A DNA stretch of 13,278 bases from Pelagophyceae sp. CCMP2097 (taxonomy: Eukaryota > Sar > Pelagophyceae). Of the stretch, positions 1 through 6,261 are shown piece by piece (positions within the stretch are counted from its first letter, which is position 1; the number at the start of each line of letters is the position of its first letter). Under the pieces are notes generated by a model. That model searched no databases. It saw nothing but the letters and a program-made list of their open reading frames with translations, and was not told the DNA's origin. The translations under genes and the position numbers were made by a program. The stretch covers positions 1 to 13,278 of the forward strand of contig MU657680.1 of the NCBI GenBank assembly GCA_026770575.1, in the 5' to 3' direction.

Positions 1-22
1 GACCAGATTCGAACCTGTGACC
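1..22 (-). other. Partial tRNA-like sequence (B-box) cut by the window edge
   Basis: On the minus strand, positions 15 to 5 read GGTTCGAATCT, which matches the Pol III B-box / tRNA T-loop consensus GGTTCGANTCC at all but the last base. The bases on either side could form four of five T-stem pairs. The acceptor end would lie left of base 1, outside the window. Further into the window on the same strand I could not find a convincing anticodon arm or D arm. A degenerate tRNA or tRNA-derived SINE therefore fits better than a functional tRNA, and a chance match is possible. Confidence 0.3.
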
Positions 23-165
23 AAAAACTTCTTCTATGATGATTCCAATGAGGCTCCTGCTCGACCTCAACTCCCAATTTAGCGATCGCATCAACCACCA
101 ATCGCTAAATCGGCCGAGTTGCTGTTTTTTCTTCCCAAAGGTGGAACCTCATGGATGGACCTGGC

Positions 166-213
166 GACGGACAGACAAACGGACAGACAGACAGACAGAC
201 GGACAGACAGACA
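166..213. repeat. GACA/GACG tetranucleotide microsatellite
   Basis: About twelve units of GACA, with a few GACG and one AACG/AAAC variant, run without a break. The array is imperfect, as expected of an ageing simple repeat. The unit is too short and lacks the unique spacers needed for a CRISPR array. Confidence 0.9.
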
Positions 214-241
214 TAATTGCCCCTGGTAATCCTTCAATCAA

Positions 242-304
242 AGGACCCGAAGGGCCCTTGCCGTAAACTGACGTTGAATAAACGGCAAGGACCCTTCGGG
301 TCCT
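242..304. repeat. Near-perfect 23-bp inverted repeat (hairpin)
   Basis: The left arm 242-264 begins AGGACCCGAAGGGCCC. The right arm 282-304 is its reverse complement at 22 of 23 positions. The 17-base loop lies at 265-281. As RNA this would be a very stable hairpin. It is not in a gene and could be a palindromic mobile-element remnant or a transcript end. The 12-mer AGGACCCGAAGG of the left arm occurs again at 13184-13195. Confidence 0.8.
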
Positions 305-554
305 GAATAATTTACAGGGCAGGCAATTGTAAGATCCACCCTACCCTGGATGGGGCTGCCCCAAGAGGATATGCCTGACTAATCGGTTCCAAAGGCGCTC
401 CCGAACCAAAGGGTCCTGGTGCCATGCCGCGGGAGTAGTTTGTGCGCTTTGCGCTTGTCCGGAGTTCCTCGAGGAACGAATCGCAACATTATTTGGCAAT
501 TCTGTGAAATGCCTGGAGCTTCGAACGACGACAAGAGCCTCCTCGAAAGGGACG

Positions 555-589
555 GTGCTTACCGTGACCGGCTGTGCTTACCGTGACCG
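555..589. repeat. 16-bp direct repeat, two copies 19 bp apart
   Basis: GTGCTTACCGTGACCG occurs at 555-570 and again at 574-589, identical, separated by three bases. It lies 144 bp or more upstream of the kinase start. It may be a duplicated upstream element or simply a small tandem duplication; nothing else in the window shares it. Confidence 0.75.
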
Positions 590-732
590 CATCCACCCCG
601 CCGCGCTAAACGCGCGAGGAGCCTTCTTTAGGCGATTCGGCGATCGCACAAAAATCGTGTTCACGTTTGCAAATTAGTAATCTTCGGCCTCGCCGCGCCG
701 CGCCCCGTCCCCGCGCGCCCCGCCGAACCGCG

Positions 733-2331
733 ATGAGCGCCCCTTCGGGCGGCCACGGCAGCACGGTCCTGGCCCAGGGTTCGTGGCGCGTGGGGGCGCT
801 GCTCGGGTCGGGGGCCTGCGCCGAAGTTTATGAATGTCAACGCATCGCCGGCGGGGGCGGCCGCGGGCGGGGCGCGGCGGACGACGGCGGTTCGAGCTTC
901 GTCGTGAAGATGAGCGCCGTGCCGCCGGCCGTCGGGCGCGGGAGGAAAGTGTCTGAGGCTCAACAGGCGCAGATACGGGCTGCGGACACTTTATATGCGG
1001 AACACCTCATCTACACGACCGTTCTCCAGCAGGCCCCGCGCTGGTTCCCGAAAAGGGTGGCCTACGGCGACGACGCCGGCGTGCGCTACTTGGTCTTGGA
1101 AAGGCTGGGCAAGAGTCTCCAGGACGACCTCGACGATTTCAAAAGAACCGGCGCGAAGATGCCTTTAAGACAAATCGCAAAGGTCGGGGGCGACGTCCTC
1201 TCCGCGCTAGAGCACATGCACGCGGCGGGTTTCGCTTACGTGGACATGAAGCCGGAGAATATCATGCTCGGGACGTGGCGTGGTGGAGCTGTTCAAAACC
1301 AAGAAGAGGCGAGACTCGTCGACTTTGGCGTCAGCTGCCGCTTCGTCTCCGCCATGACGGGCAACCACCGAGAGGCCGTGGCAGGCGGGGGGATCGTCGG
1401 GACGCCGAGATTTGTCGGAGCCGCAGCCCACCGTGAGTACCGCGTCCCTTTGCCGGCTTCTCTTTGCCGGCTTCCGGATACTTTCCTCGTAGGCGACATG
1501 TTCCCGCCGTCGCGGCGCGACGACGTCGAGGCGCTTGGCCACGTGTTGATCTGCGCCGCCTGTGGAGATTGGCTGCCGTGGGACGGCGACTGCGGCGACG
1601 ACGTCCAGCTCCGCGCCGCCAAAATCGCTCTCTGGAACGCCGGCGAGATGCTCCGCGCCTGCCGCGGAAACATCTCGCGAAACGCGGGGCCCGCGCTCGA
1701 GGACTTTCTAAAACTCTGCCGCGGCCTCCAGCACGACGGGACGCCAGACTACGCCGCACTCCGGCGCTGCCTCGCAGCCCTCGCCGCCGCGGGCGACGCG
1801 CCGTCGGGCGCGCAGCGCAAGGCGCCCGCAAAGGCGGCGTCGCCGGCCGCGCAGTCGATTGCTTCGAAGATCAAGGCCAACTCTCCTGCCGCGAAGCGAA
1901 AGGCGGCAGCGCTGCTGGAGGCGTCGCAGGCGGCGCCGCCGGCCAAGCGCGCAAAGCCGGCCAAGCGCGCAAAGCCGGCCCGCGCGGCGACGCCCCGCGC
2001 GGCGACGCCCCGCGCGGCGGCCGACTCGCCGCAGCCGGGCGGGCCGACGATTCGCCGAGAGTCGCAGCGCCTCAAGGACCTTGCCACGCCCGCCGTGGCC
2101 CACAGCAGCGACAACGACGACGACGACGACGCCATGGACGTCGACGACCGCGCGCCGATGCCGCGGGCCCGGACCGCGGCGCCGACGAAGAAGTCGCCGG
2201 CGCGCCTCAAGTCGCCGGCGCGCCCCAAGTCGCCCGCGCGCGCAAAGGCCAAGCCCAAGGCTGCCCCAAAGGCAAAGCCGGCCGGCAACCCGCTGAGCCG
2301 GGCGGCGTGCCTTGCTAAGGCTCGCCGGTAG
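733..2331 (+). CDS. VRK/CK1-superfamily protein kinase with histone-H1-like basic tail
   Basis: Serine/threonine kinase, about 512 residues after removal of a 60-nt intron at 1433-1492. I start at the first ATG (733), because the open frame upstream has only non-ATG starts. Residue positions are approximate: glycine loop LLGSGACAEVYEC (23-35), VVK lysine 59, catalytic loop YVDMKPEN (169-176), LVDFG (195-199), GTPRF (223-227). After splicing comes an SRRDD(V)E motif and a GDWLPWD segment typical of VRK and CK1 kinases. The HRD motif is YVD, so the usual Arg before the catalytic Asp is missing, as in VRKs. The C-terminal 190 residues are Lys/Ala/Pro-rich, with repeated KRAKPA, AATPR and KSPAR units and an acidic DDDDD patch. 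This suggests nuclear, chromatin-associated action (inference). VRK versus CK1 assignment is not certain. Confidence 0.85.
   Translation: MSAPSGGHGSTVLAQGSWRVGALLGSGACAEVYECQRIAGGGGRGRGAADDGGSSFVVKMSAVPPAVGRGRKVSEAQQAQIRAADTLYAEHLIYTTVLQQAPRWFPKRVAYGDDAGVRYLVLERLGKSLQDDLDDFKRTGAKMPLRQIAKVGGDVLSALEHMHAAGFAYVDMKPENIMLGTWRGGAVQNQEEARLVDFGVSCRFVSAMTGNHREAVAGGGIVGTPRFVGAAAHREYRVPLPASLCRLPDTFLVGDMFPPSRRDDVEALGHVLICAACGDWLPWDGDCGDDVQLRAAKIALWNAGEMLRACRGNISRNAGPALEDFLKLCRGLQHDGTPDYAALRRCLAALAAAGDAPSGAQRKAPAKAASPAAQSIASKIKANSPAAKRKAAALLEASQAAPPAKRAKPAKRAKPARAATPRAATPRAAADSPQPGGPTIRRESQRLKDLATPAVAHSSDNDDDDDAMDVDDRAPMPRARTAAPTKKSPARLKSPARPKSPARAKAKPKAAPKAKPAGNPLSRAACLAKARR
1433..1492 (+). other. Intron in kinase gene (60 nt, multiple of three)
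   Basis: GTGAGT at 1433 and CGTAG at 1488-1492 bound a 60-nt segment with no in-frame stop, so the reading frame is open with or without splicing. Splicing joins GTPRFVGAAAHR to DMFPPSRRDD, which restores the family motif in which GTPRF, an alanine-histidine pair and SRRDD follow closely. Retention would add 20 residues inside the activation segment. The segment also contains a short direct repeat, TTTGCCGGCTT twice. Confidence 0.85.
1941..2244 (+). repeat. Short in-frame tandem repeats coding the kinase tail
   Basis: Three in-frame arrays are seen. An exact 18-bp unit occurs at 1941-1958 and 1959-1976 and codes the KRAKPA-type repeat. An exact 15-bp unit occurs at 1981-1995 and 1996-2010 and codes AATPR. 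An 18-bp unit occurs three times at 2191-2244 and codes KSPAR followed by L, P or A. All units are multiples of three, so copy number can change without breaking the frame. The KSPAR units resemble the SPxK/R phosphorylation sites of histone H1 tails. Confidence 0.9.
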
Positions 2332-2368
2332 ACGCGGGATACGTGCGCCCCACTAAGAATCCTACTAG

Positions 2369-2855
2369 CTTACTAAGATATAACCTCCGTGCTGTCACGC
2401 CGAAGCACGTGCGACATCGAGCGCGGTTCTTACACGGTGGTCGAGGGGCTCAGCCTTTTGGAGGGTTCCCTCAGGCTGGGAGAGTCTTTTCTGTCAAGGC
2501 GTGCGCAGCGTGCGCCGGTGCGCCGGTTACACGTAAAGCAGCTCCGTCGTCATCAAGGCGGGCCGCACGATGCCGGTGACCGGGTCCATGCCGACATACG
2601 TGTGCCTCCCGGCCACGAGGATCTGGGGTCGTCCTGCGACGTCGATTCTAGTCGCCGCGCATCCGCTGCGCCCAGCCGGCATGGTCGGCCCGGGCGAAAA
2701 CTCCATCGTCTCGACGTCGAGGAGCTCAGTCGTCGCCAAGACGCCACAAGTGCCAGTCCCACCGACGACGAGGACGTGTCGAGCATCGACTGGCACGGCC
2801 GCGCACGCGTAGCGCGCCGAGCCCATCGACGGCCCTGTTATAACTTACTAAGATA
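2369..2855. repeat. 12-bp AT-rich direct repeats flanking the detached kelch end
   Basis: CTTACTAAGATA is found at 2369-2380 and 2844-2855. The interval between them holds the detached 3' end of kelch gene A. The second copy lies just inside the inserted segment, whose edge is at 2836. They may be a target-site-like duplication, the ends of a rearranged block, or coincidence. The 9-bp core is an almost perfect palindrome. Confidence 0.5.
2527..2835 (-). pseudogene. Detached 3' end of T1/kelch gene A (last two kelch blades)
   Basis: Reading down from 2835, the frame gives GPSMGSARYACAAV, then HVLVVGG, TTELLDVETMEFSPGP, RSGCAA, ILVAGR and TTELLYV, then a stop at 2527. These are kelch blades with the same wording as gene A and gene B. 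The first codons (GPSM) are exactly what should follow AFTP, where the main part of gene A stops matching at 3886. It is therefore the continuation of that gene, split off by the 1,050-bp insertion. There is an internal ATG at 2826, but a free-standing two-blade kelch protein is unlikely. Confidence 0.7.
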
Positions 2856-2884
2856 GAAAGATCGAGGGATCAGAGGTGGGGAGC

Positions 2885-3679
2885 TCAGCAGGTCACACGG
2901 AAAGGTGGCTCTTGAGCGCGGCGAAACCTCTGCAGCGCGATGTCGTCGTCGTCGTCGAAGCTGCCGTCGTCGAACGCGATATGGTCCACTCTGGACCGCT
3001 CGCAGGACTCGTTGTCCCGGTGCACGCGCGTCTCGCACAGTCGGAGCCTGGTAGAAATGGTGTTCATGTGGCTACACACACTGCGCGACCCGCGCGTGAG
3101 CGGGTCTCGGAAGTTCTGGTCGTGGTCGAAGTAGACCCCGTCGCCCAAGGAGCGGATGCCGCGCTCCCCGCGGGCCGGCGACCGCGGCGCCGCGCCCGAC
3201 GGCCCGAAGGACGCGCGTGTCAAGCGCGTGCCCGAGCCAGCGAGCGCGATGAACCGCAGCAGCGCGTTGTCGTCGAACTGCTGCGACTCGTTGCCGTCGT
3301 CGAACGCGATAAGGTCCACTCTGGACCGCTCGCAGGACTCGTTGTCCCGGTGCACGCGCGTCTCGCACAGACGGAGCCTGGTAGAAATGGTGTTCGTTGT
3401 GGCTACACACACTGCGCGACCCGCGCGTGAGCGGGTCTCGGAAGTTCTGGTCGTGGTCGAAGTAGACCCGTCGCCCGAGGAGCGGATGCCGCGCCCTCCG
3501 CGGACCGGCGACCCGCGGACCGGCGTCCGCGGCGCTGCGCACGGGGACCGCGACGCCGCGCACGGCGTCGTGACAAAGGCGTCGAAGCAGCTGCGAGCGT
3601 TGCCCCCACTCCGCACGTCCGCTTCCAGAGCGCGGAGGGCTACGAGCGCGGCGATGCGGCTTACGAAGCGGACGAGCAT
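2885..3679 (-). CDS. Hypothetical protein inside the insertion, with duplicated internal unit
   Basis: An open frame of 264 codons from the ATG at 3679 (frame open to 3721 with only a GTG). The start, MLVRFVSRIAALVALRALE, looks like a signal peptide or a short hydrophobic helix. The body holds two copies of a unit of about 110 residues. Each contains a GDG, an NTISTRLRLCETRVHRDNE stretch, ERSRVD(H/L)IAFDDG and an Asp-rich FDD segment ending ALxRF. I do not recognise the family. In the upstream copy a one-base loss and a one-base gain about 70 bases apart replace the YFDHDQNFRDP reading by another frame. Because the opposite strand is also open here, coding is plausible but not proven. Confidence 0.4.
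   Translation of the reverse strand: MLVRFVSRIAALVALRALEADVRSGGNARSCFDAFVTTPCAASRSPCAAPRTPVRGSPVRGGRGIRSSGDGSTSTTTRTSETRSRAGRAVCVATTNTISTRLRLCETRVHRDNESCERSRVDLIAFDDGNESQQFDDNALLRFIALAGSGTRLTRASFGPSGAAPRSPARGERGIRSLGDGVYFDHDQNFRDPLTRGSRSVCSHMNTISTRLRLCETRVHRDNESCERSRVDHIAFDDGSFDDDDDIALQRFRRAQEPPFRVTC
2931..3537. repeat. Tandem duplication, period about 330 bp
   Basis: Sequence from about 2931-3187 recurs at about 3258-3537 at roughly 90-95% identity by eye over the core (2963-3187 against 3293-3520). The core begins with GCCGTCGTCGAACGCGAT in both copies. Differences include a C4 run (3136-3139) against C3 (3467-3469), and TGTTCATGTGG against TGTTCGTTGTGG near 3395. The duplication is confined to the inserted segment. 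Confidence 0.9.
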
Positions 3680-3885
3680 GTTGCCACCACTATTGCGACT
3701 TAGAGAGCGGCTGCCGACCACCGCGCTGATAGAAACAACCGAAAGAGGCTGCTGAGCGACGCAGCTACAGGGCGCGACGAACGATGGCTGACGAGCCTAT
3801 CGTTGCCGAGTCCCCGAGCTGTATACACCCGCGGCACTCAAAAGTGCCGCTCTGTTCGTGAGGACAGCCTCGCTCAGAGAGCCAT

Positions 3886-5276
3886 GGCGTGAACGCCAGG
3901 GCCCGGACGTCGAGGATCTCCGTTGTGTTCGAAGGTCCCGAGCTTGAATCGCCACCGGCCACCATGACGCGGTGCTCGTCGAGCGCGACGGCTACGCAGC
4001 CGTAGCGTCGAGTGGCCATGGTGGGCCCTGGCGAAAACGCCATATTGTCGAGGTTGAGGATCTCGGAAGTCTCGACAATTGAGCTCTGTCATCTCGACCG
4101 CCGACGACGAGGATCCTGCGAGCGTCGAGTGCGACGGCGGCACAGCCGTATCGTGACGATTGTATGTCCGGCCCCGGCGCGGTTTCGACCTTGGAGAAGT
4201 GGAGGATTTTGGTCGTCCTTTGGAACGCGAGAATCCCCCAGGCATCCAGCGCGTAGGCGCCCAGGACGAGCATGCGGCCCGCGTCCATATCGCCGGCCGT
4301 GCAGCCGTCACGCTTCTTGATCAACTTCGGCCCGGGTGCAAAGGCGTTCGTCTGCGCGTCGAGCAGCTCTGTCGTATCAAAATCACCGTCAAACAAGACG
4401 ACGCGCCCTCCGGCGGACGCGGTGGCGCAGCCGTGGCGCTCCTCGGTCATCTCCGGCCCACTCCGGAAGAACGCAGAGTCGGTCCACGGCCGCGCGCCGA
4501 AGACGGCCGCCTCGAGGCTAAAGTAGCACAGCTCGCGCACCGCGGCCTCTCGCGCCACCTCGGGCAGCGCGCGGATCGCCTTGCGCGCGAAAGTTGCATC
4601 GTCGCGTAAAAAGGCGAGGATCAGTCGGAACCGCTCGCCGTCGCGGTCGATGAAGATCGAACCGTCGTCGGCTGCGTGGTGCATCGCGGCGCAGCTGCCA
4701 AACATGCGGCCGAGCAGCGAGTCCTCGACCTTTGTGAGGACGGCCCTTGAAGTTTCGAACCGCGCGCCGCCGACGTTGAGCTTCACGACGTCGTCCTTCG
4801 GCGGCGCCGCCGCCCGCATGCGCGCCTTTTCCGAGTCCACGTCGGCGCGGTCGCCCTCGACGGCCGCGCGGTCGTATTCGAGCTGCGCTTCTTCGCGCGC
4901 GCAACTGTTTCGTCCGTCGCATTTGACAGGGCCGCGCGGTCGTCCGCGAGCTGCGAAACCTTCGCGTCCATCGCCTTGGACAGATCCGCGCGGTCGACGT
5001 CGAGCGCCCGGCGGGCGTCCGCGAGGCGGGCCTAGGACGGCGGAGCGAGGCTCGACAGCGAGGCCAAACCGCCGTATTCTTTCCGTGAGGACAGACCTTT
5101 TCGGCCTCAACGGCCCGGTCGAGCGCGTCGATCGCGTTTGCCGCCGCCGCGGCGTGCGCCGCGTGCGCGCGCCGCACGGCCTCGACGGCGCTCGGCAAGG
5201 CCGGGGGCGCGGTCGGAGCGCTGAGGGAAGCGGCGCCGAGCCGCTGGAGCAGCGCCGACGGCAGGAAGCGGCGCAT
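3886..5276 (-). CDS. Coiled-coil, T1/BTB and kelch protein (gene A), frame-disrupted
   Basis: Exon 1 (5276-5097) starts at MRRFLPSALLQRLG and is Ala-rich. After a 65-nt intron, exon 2 begins ARLADARRALDVDRADLSK, a charged coiled coil. A T1-type tetramerisation domain follows (about 4793-4600, DDVVKLNVGGARFETSRAVL ... SLLGRMFG ... FIDRDGERFRLILAFLR), then kelch blades (about 4500-3886) with GCAAVALDARRILVVGG and TTEILDV motifs. T1 plus kelch proteins are usually substrate adaptors for cullin-3 ubiquitin ligases or scaffolds (family knowledge). The frame breaks twice. At 4894-4902 one extra GC unit in a CG run shifts by +2. Near 4068-4080 a shift separates VVGG from SEILNLDNMAFSPGP. The blade at 3886 is then cut by the insertion, and its end lies at 2527-2835. 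Downstream of 3886 this frame runs to a TAG at 3765. Pseudogene or assembly error are both possible. Confidence 0.7.
4894..4902 (-). other. GC dinucleotide run with apparent +2 frameshift in gene A
   Basis: The plus strand reads CGCGCGCGC here. On the coding strand, one fewer GC unit would join SNATDETVAR directly to EEAQLEYDRAAVEGDRAD, both in coiled-coil register. As written, the two frames are offset by two bases. Dinucleotide slippage, in the genome or in sequencing, is the simplest reading. Confidence 0.65.
5032..5096 (-). other. Intron in kelch gene A (65 nt)
   Basis: On the minus strand GTCTGT starts at 5096 and GTCCTAG ends at 5032. Splicing joins DRAVEAEK to ARLADARRAL in phase 0, giving one continuous Ala/Arg/Asp-rich coiled coil. 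Unspliced, this frame loses the coiled-coil character for about 22 codons and then shifts. The acceptor follows the TAG|G pattern of the other introns in this window. Confidence 0.7.
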
Positions 5277-5609
5277 CCTGCTTCCGGGCGAAGGAGCCGA
5301 GTCGGGACCCGGCAGGGAGCCGTTCGAGCGAGTCGAACCGGCGTGCGCGAAGTGGATTTACGGCAATAACGGGGCGACACAATTGTTCCGCTCGCCCAAA
5401 ATTGAACGCTCACCCAATTCTCACTCGTGACGGGCCCGGGACAACTCCGTGCGCGCGCGCCCACGCGCCGCCCACGTTCAACGCCCAAACGACGCGGCCA
5501 AAACTTTAGTCCACAAGTTTGAACCGAGTTTCCCCCAATTTCCGAGCCACCAGCGCCACACACGTCCGAGGTCTTTCGCCCGACGGTGCCCCTCGGCCGG
5601 CGGTCGATC
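5277..5609. promoter_or_regulatory. Divergent intergenic region between gene A and the 5610 gene
   Basis: 333 bases separate the start of gene A (minus) and the ATG at 5610 (plus), so both promoters should lie here. No TATA box is evident. CGCTCRCCCAA occurs at 5389-5399 and 5407-5417, spaced 18 bp. CCCAATTCTC at 5413-5422 recurs at 7398-7407, upstream of gene B, and a related CCCAATTTCC sits near 5535. These are candidates only. Confidence 0.3.
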
Positions 5610-6143
5610 ATGACTTGGAAGATTGACGTCTGCTACGAGATAAAGGCGCGCGATGGCTCCGTCAAACGACGCGGCACGGGTACCTACATTAGAGAGATCA
5701 AGGCCATCTTCGAGACGATCAAGGGCTTGGACTTAGAGTACCCGGGCGCGGGATTCACGAGGACGTTCAAGAACAAGATCGCCTCCAAACCGAACATCAA
5801 TGAGACGGTGAAGTACCTGCGCGATGTTGTCGAGGCGCGAGCGCCGCAAGGGCACACGGCGTCGCTGACGTGCATGCTCCTCAAGGCGAAAATCAACTGG
5901 GCGCACAACAAGAAAAAATTCGAGACCTTTTGCGCCAACGGCGCCGTCGTCCACACCGTCGTCGACAAAGCGTTTTGCGAAGAAATCCTCCGCCTCTTTT
6001 CGCTCTTCAACTTAAAGGACGAGCTCAGGCCGCGCGAAGTCCCAAAGGTGATGCCCCACAAATTTCAAGTCCCCAGGTCAGTCGGCCGGTCGGGACCTTC
6101 TGTACCCGACCGACCGAGATTATACCAAGTAAATACTAGGTAA
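5610..6143 (+). CDS. Unrecognised protein of 177 residues, C-terminus repeat-derived
   Basis: I do not recognise a family. The ATG at 5610 (ATCATGACTTGG) is preferred over the GTG at 5586. The first ~140 residues look like a folded domain: a short basic strand-rich start (MTWKIDVCYEIKARDGSVKR), then helical segments around KAIFETIKGLD, NETVKYLRDVVEA and CEEILRLFSLFNLKDEL. From about residue 141 the sequence LRPREVPKVMPHKF is coded by a 37-bp element (6027-6063) that recurs inverted at 7416-7452. The rest (SVGRSGPSVPDRP) is coded by a GTCGG-rich hairpin and is probably not ancestral. GTCAGT at 6077 could be a splice donor, so the true 3' end may lie elsewhere, even in the next gene. Confidence 0.5.
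   Translation: MTWKIDVCYEIKARDGSVKRRGTGTYIREIKAIFETIKGLDLEYPGAGFTRTFKNKIASKPNINETVKYLRDVVEARAPQGHTASLTCMLLKAKINWAHNKKKFETFCANGAVVHTVVDKAFCEEILRLFSLFNLKDELRPREVPKVMPHKFQVPRSVGRSGPSVPDRPRLYQVNTR
6027..6063 (+). repeat. 37-bp dispersed repeat, inverted copy at 7416-7452
   Basis: The segment beginning AGGCCGCGCGAAGTCCCAAA and ending CCCCACAAAT is identical, in reverse complement, to 7416-7452. Next to it, 6109-6119 (ACCGACCGAGA) matches the reverse complement of 7405-7415. The two copies thus share two blocks that are adjacent at 7405-7452 but separated by 45 bases (6064-6108) here. Confidence 0.9.
6082..6117. repeat. GTCGG hairpin, 13-bp arms
   Basis: Arm 6082-6094 (TCGGCCGGTCGGG) pairs with 6105-6117 (CCCGACCGACCGA) with a single mismatch around a 10-base loop. 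The CGAC wording resembles the CCGA microsatellite at 7120-7140. It sits within the 45-bp block that distinguishes the two copies of the dispersed repeat. Confidence 0.8.
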
Positions 6144-6177
6144 AATATTAATTTCAGGTAAATTACCGGTAAATACC
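6126..6177. repeat. AT-rich cluster of degenerate GGTAAAT motifs
   Basis: AGTAAATACTA, GGTAAAATATT, GGTAAATTACC and GGTAAATACC follow one another. GGTAAATTACC is also nearly palindromic. This is a sharp AT-rich island in GC-rich surroundings, between two plus-strand genes. It contains TAG|G and CAG|G acceptor-like sites at 6139 and 6158, so it may be intron or untranslated sequence. Confidence 0.6.
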
Positions 6178-6261
6178 ACGTGTTTAAGCGATTCGTCGCA
6201 AAAGGCGTGGCGCTCCAGTTCGTGCTCCAGTGTAGGCCCAGACCTCCGACAGTCAGAGGAG

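Larger units (their letters stand above)
1..732. other. Intergenic region upstream of the kinase gene
   Basis: No convincing gene is seen. The only sizeable open frame (from about 36) reads through a tetranucleotide microsatellite and is low complexity. The stretch holds the tRNA-like fragment at the left edge, the GACA microsatellite (166-213), a 23-bp inverted repeat (242-304) and a 16-bp direct repeat (555-570 and 574-589). The last ~100 bases before the kinase ATG at 733 are probably promoter and 5' UTR, but I see no TATA-like box there. Confidence 0.6.
2836..3885 (-). other. ~1,050-bp insertion splitting a kelch blade of gene A
   Basis: Kelch coding sequence is continuous in frame up to TTC ACG CC (ending at 3886) and resumes in frame at GGG CCG TCG ATG (from 2835). 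Everything between is unrelated to kelch. On the minus strand the segment starts near ATGGCTCTC and ends near TTATAACA, so its termini could be read as TG...CA. I see no terminal inverted repeat and no clear target-site duplication longer than 2-3 bp. Its 3' edge, TAACAG|GG, could act as a splice acceptor, but no GT donor of matching phase sits at the 5' edge. It could be a solo element, a captured gene or a long intron; the type is unresolved. Confidence 0.6.

Noticed and set aside
166..213. Short direct repeats as a CRISPR array
   Set aside because: The 4-bp units have no spacers; it is a microsatellite in eukaryotic-type DNA.
1331..1831. Minus-strand Arg-rich open frame inside the kinase gene
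   Set aside because: It is a shadow of the kinase frame in GC-rich DNA: Arg/Ala low complexity, no motif, and the sense strand has clear kinase motifs.
1464..2318. Second plus-strand frame of 284 codons within the kinase
   Set aside because: Arg/Gly/Ala-rich composition without motifs; the overlapping frame codes conserved kinase motifs and in-frame repeats.
2876..3430. Plus-strand open frames across the duplicated region
   Set aside because: The period and GC bias keep several frames open. The minus-strand frame has less skewed composition and matches the orientation of the surrounding gene, so I kept only that one, at low confidence.
2836..3885. Solo LTR based on TG...CA ends
   Set aside because: No target-site duplication of 4-6 bp, and the ends can be shifted by a base or two; not enough to name an LTR.
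4581..5369. Plus-strand frame of 262 codons opposite kelch gene A
   Set aside because: Antisense shadow of the T1 and coiled-coil coding; Arg/Ser-rich with no recognisable domain.
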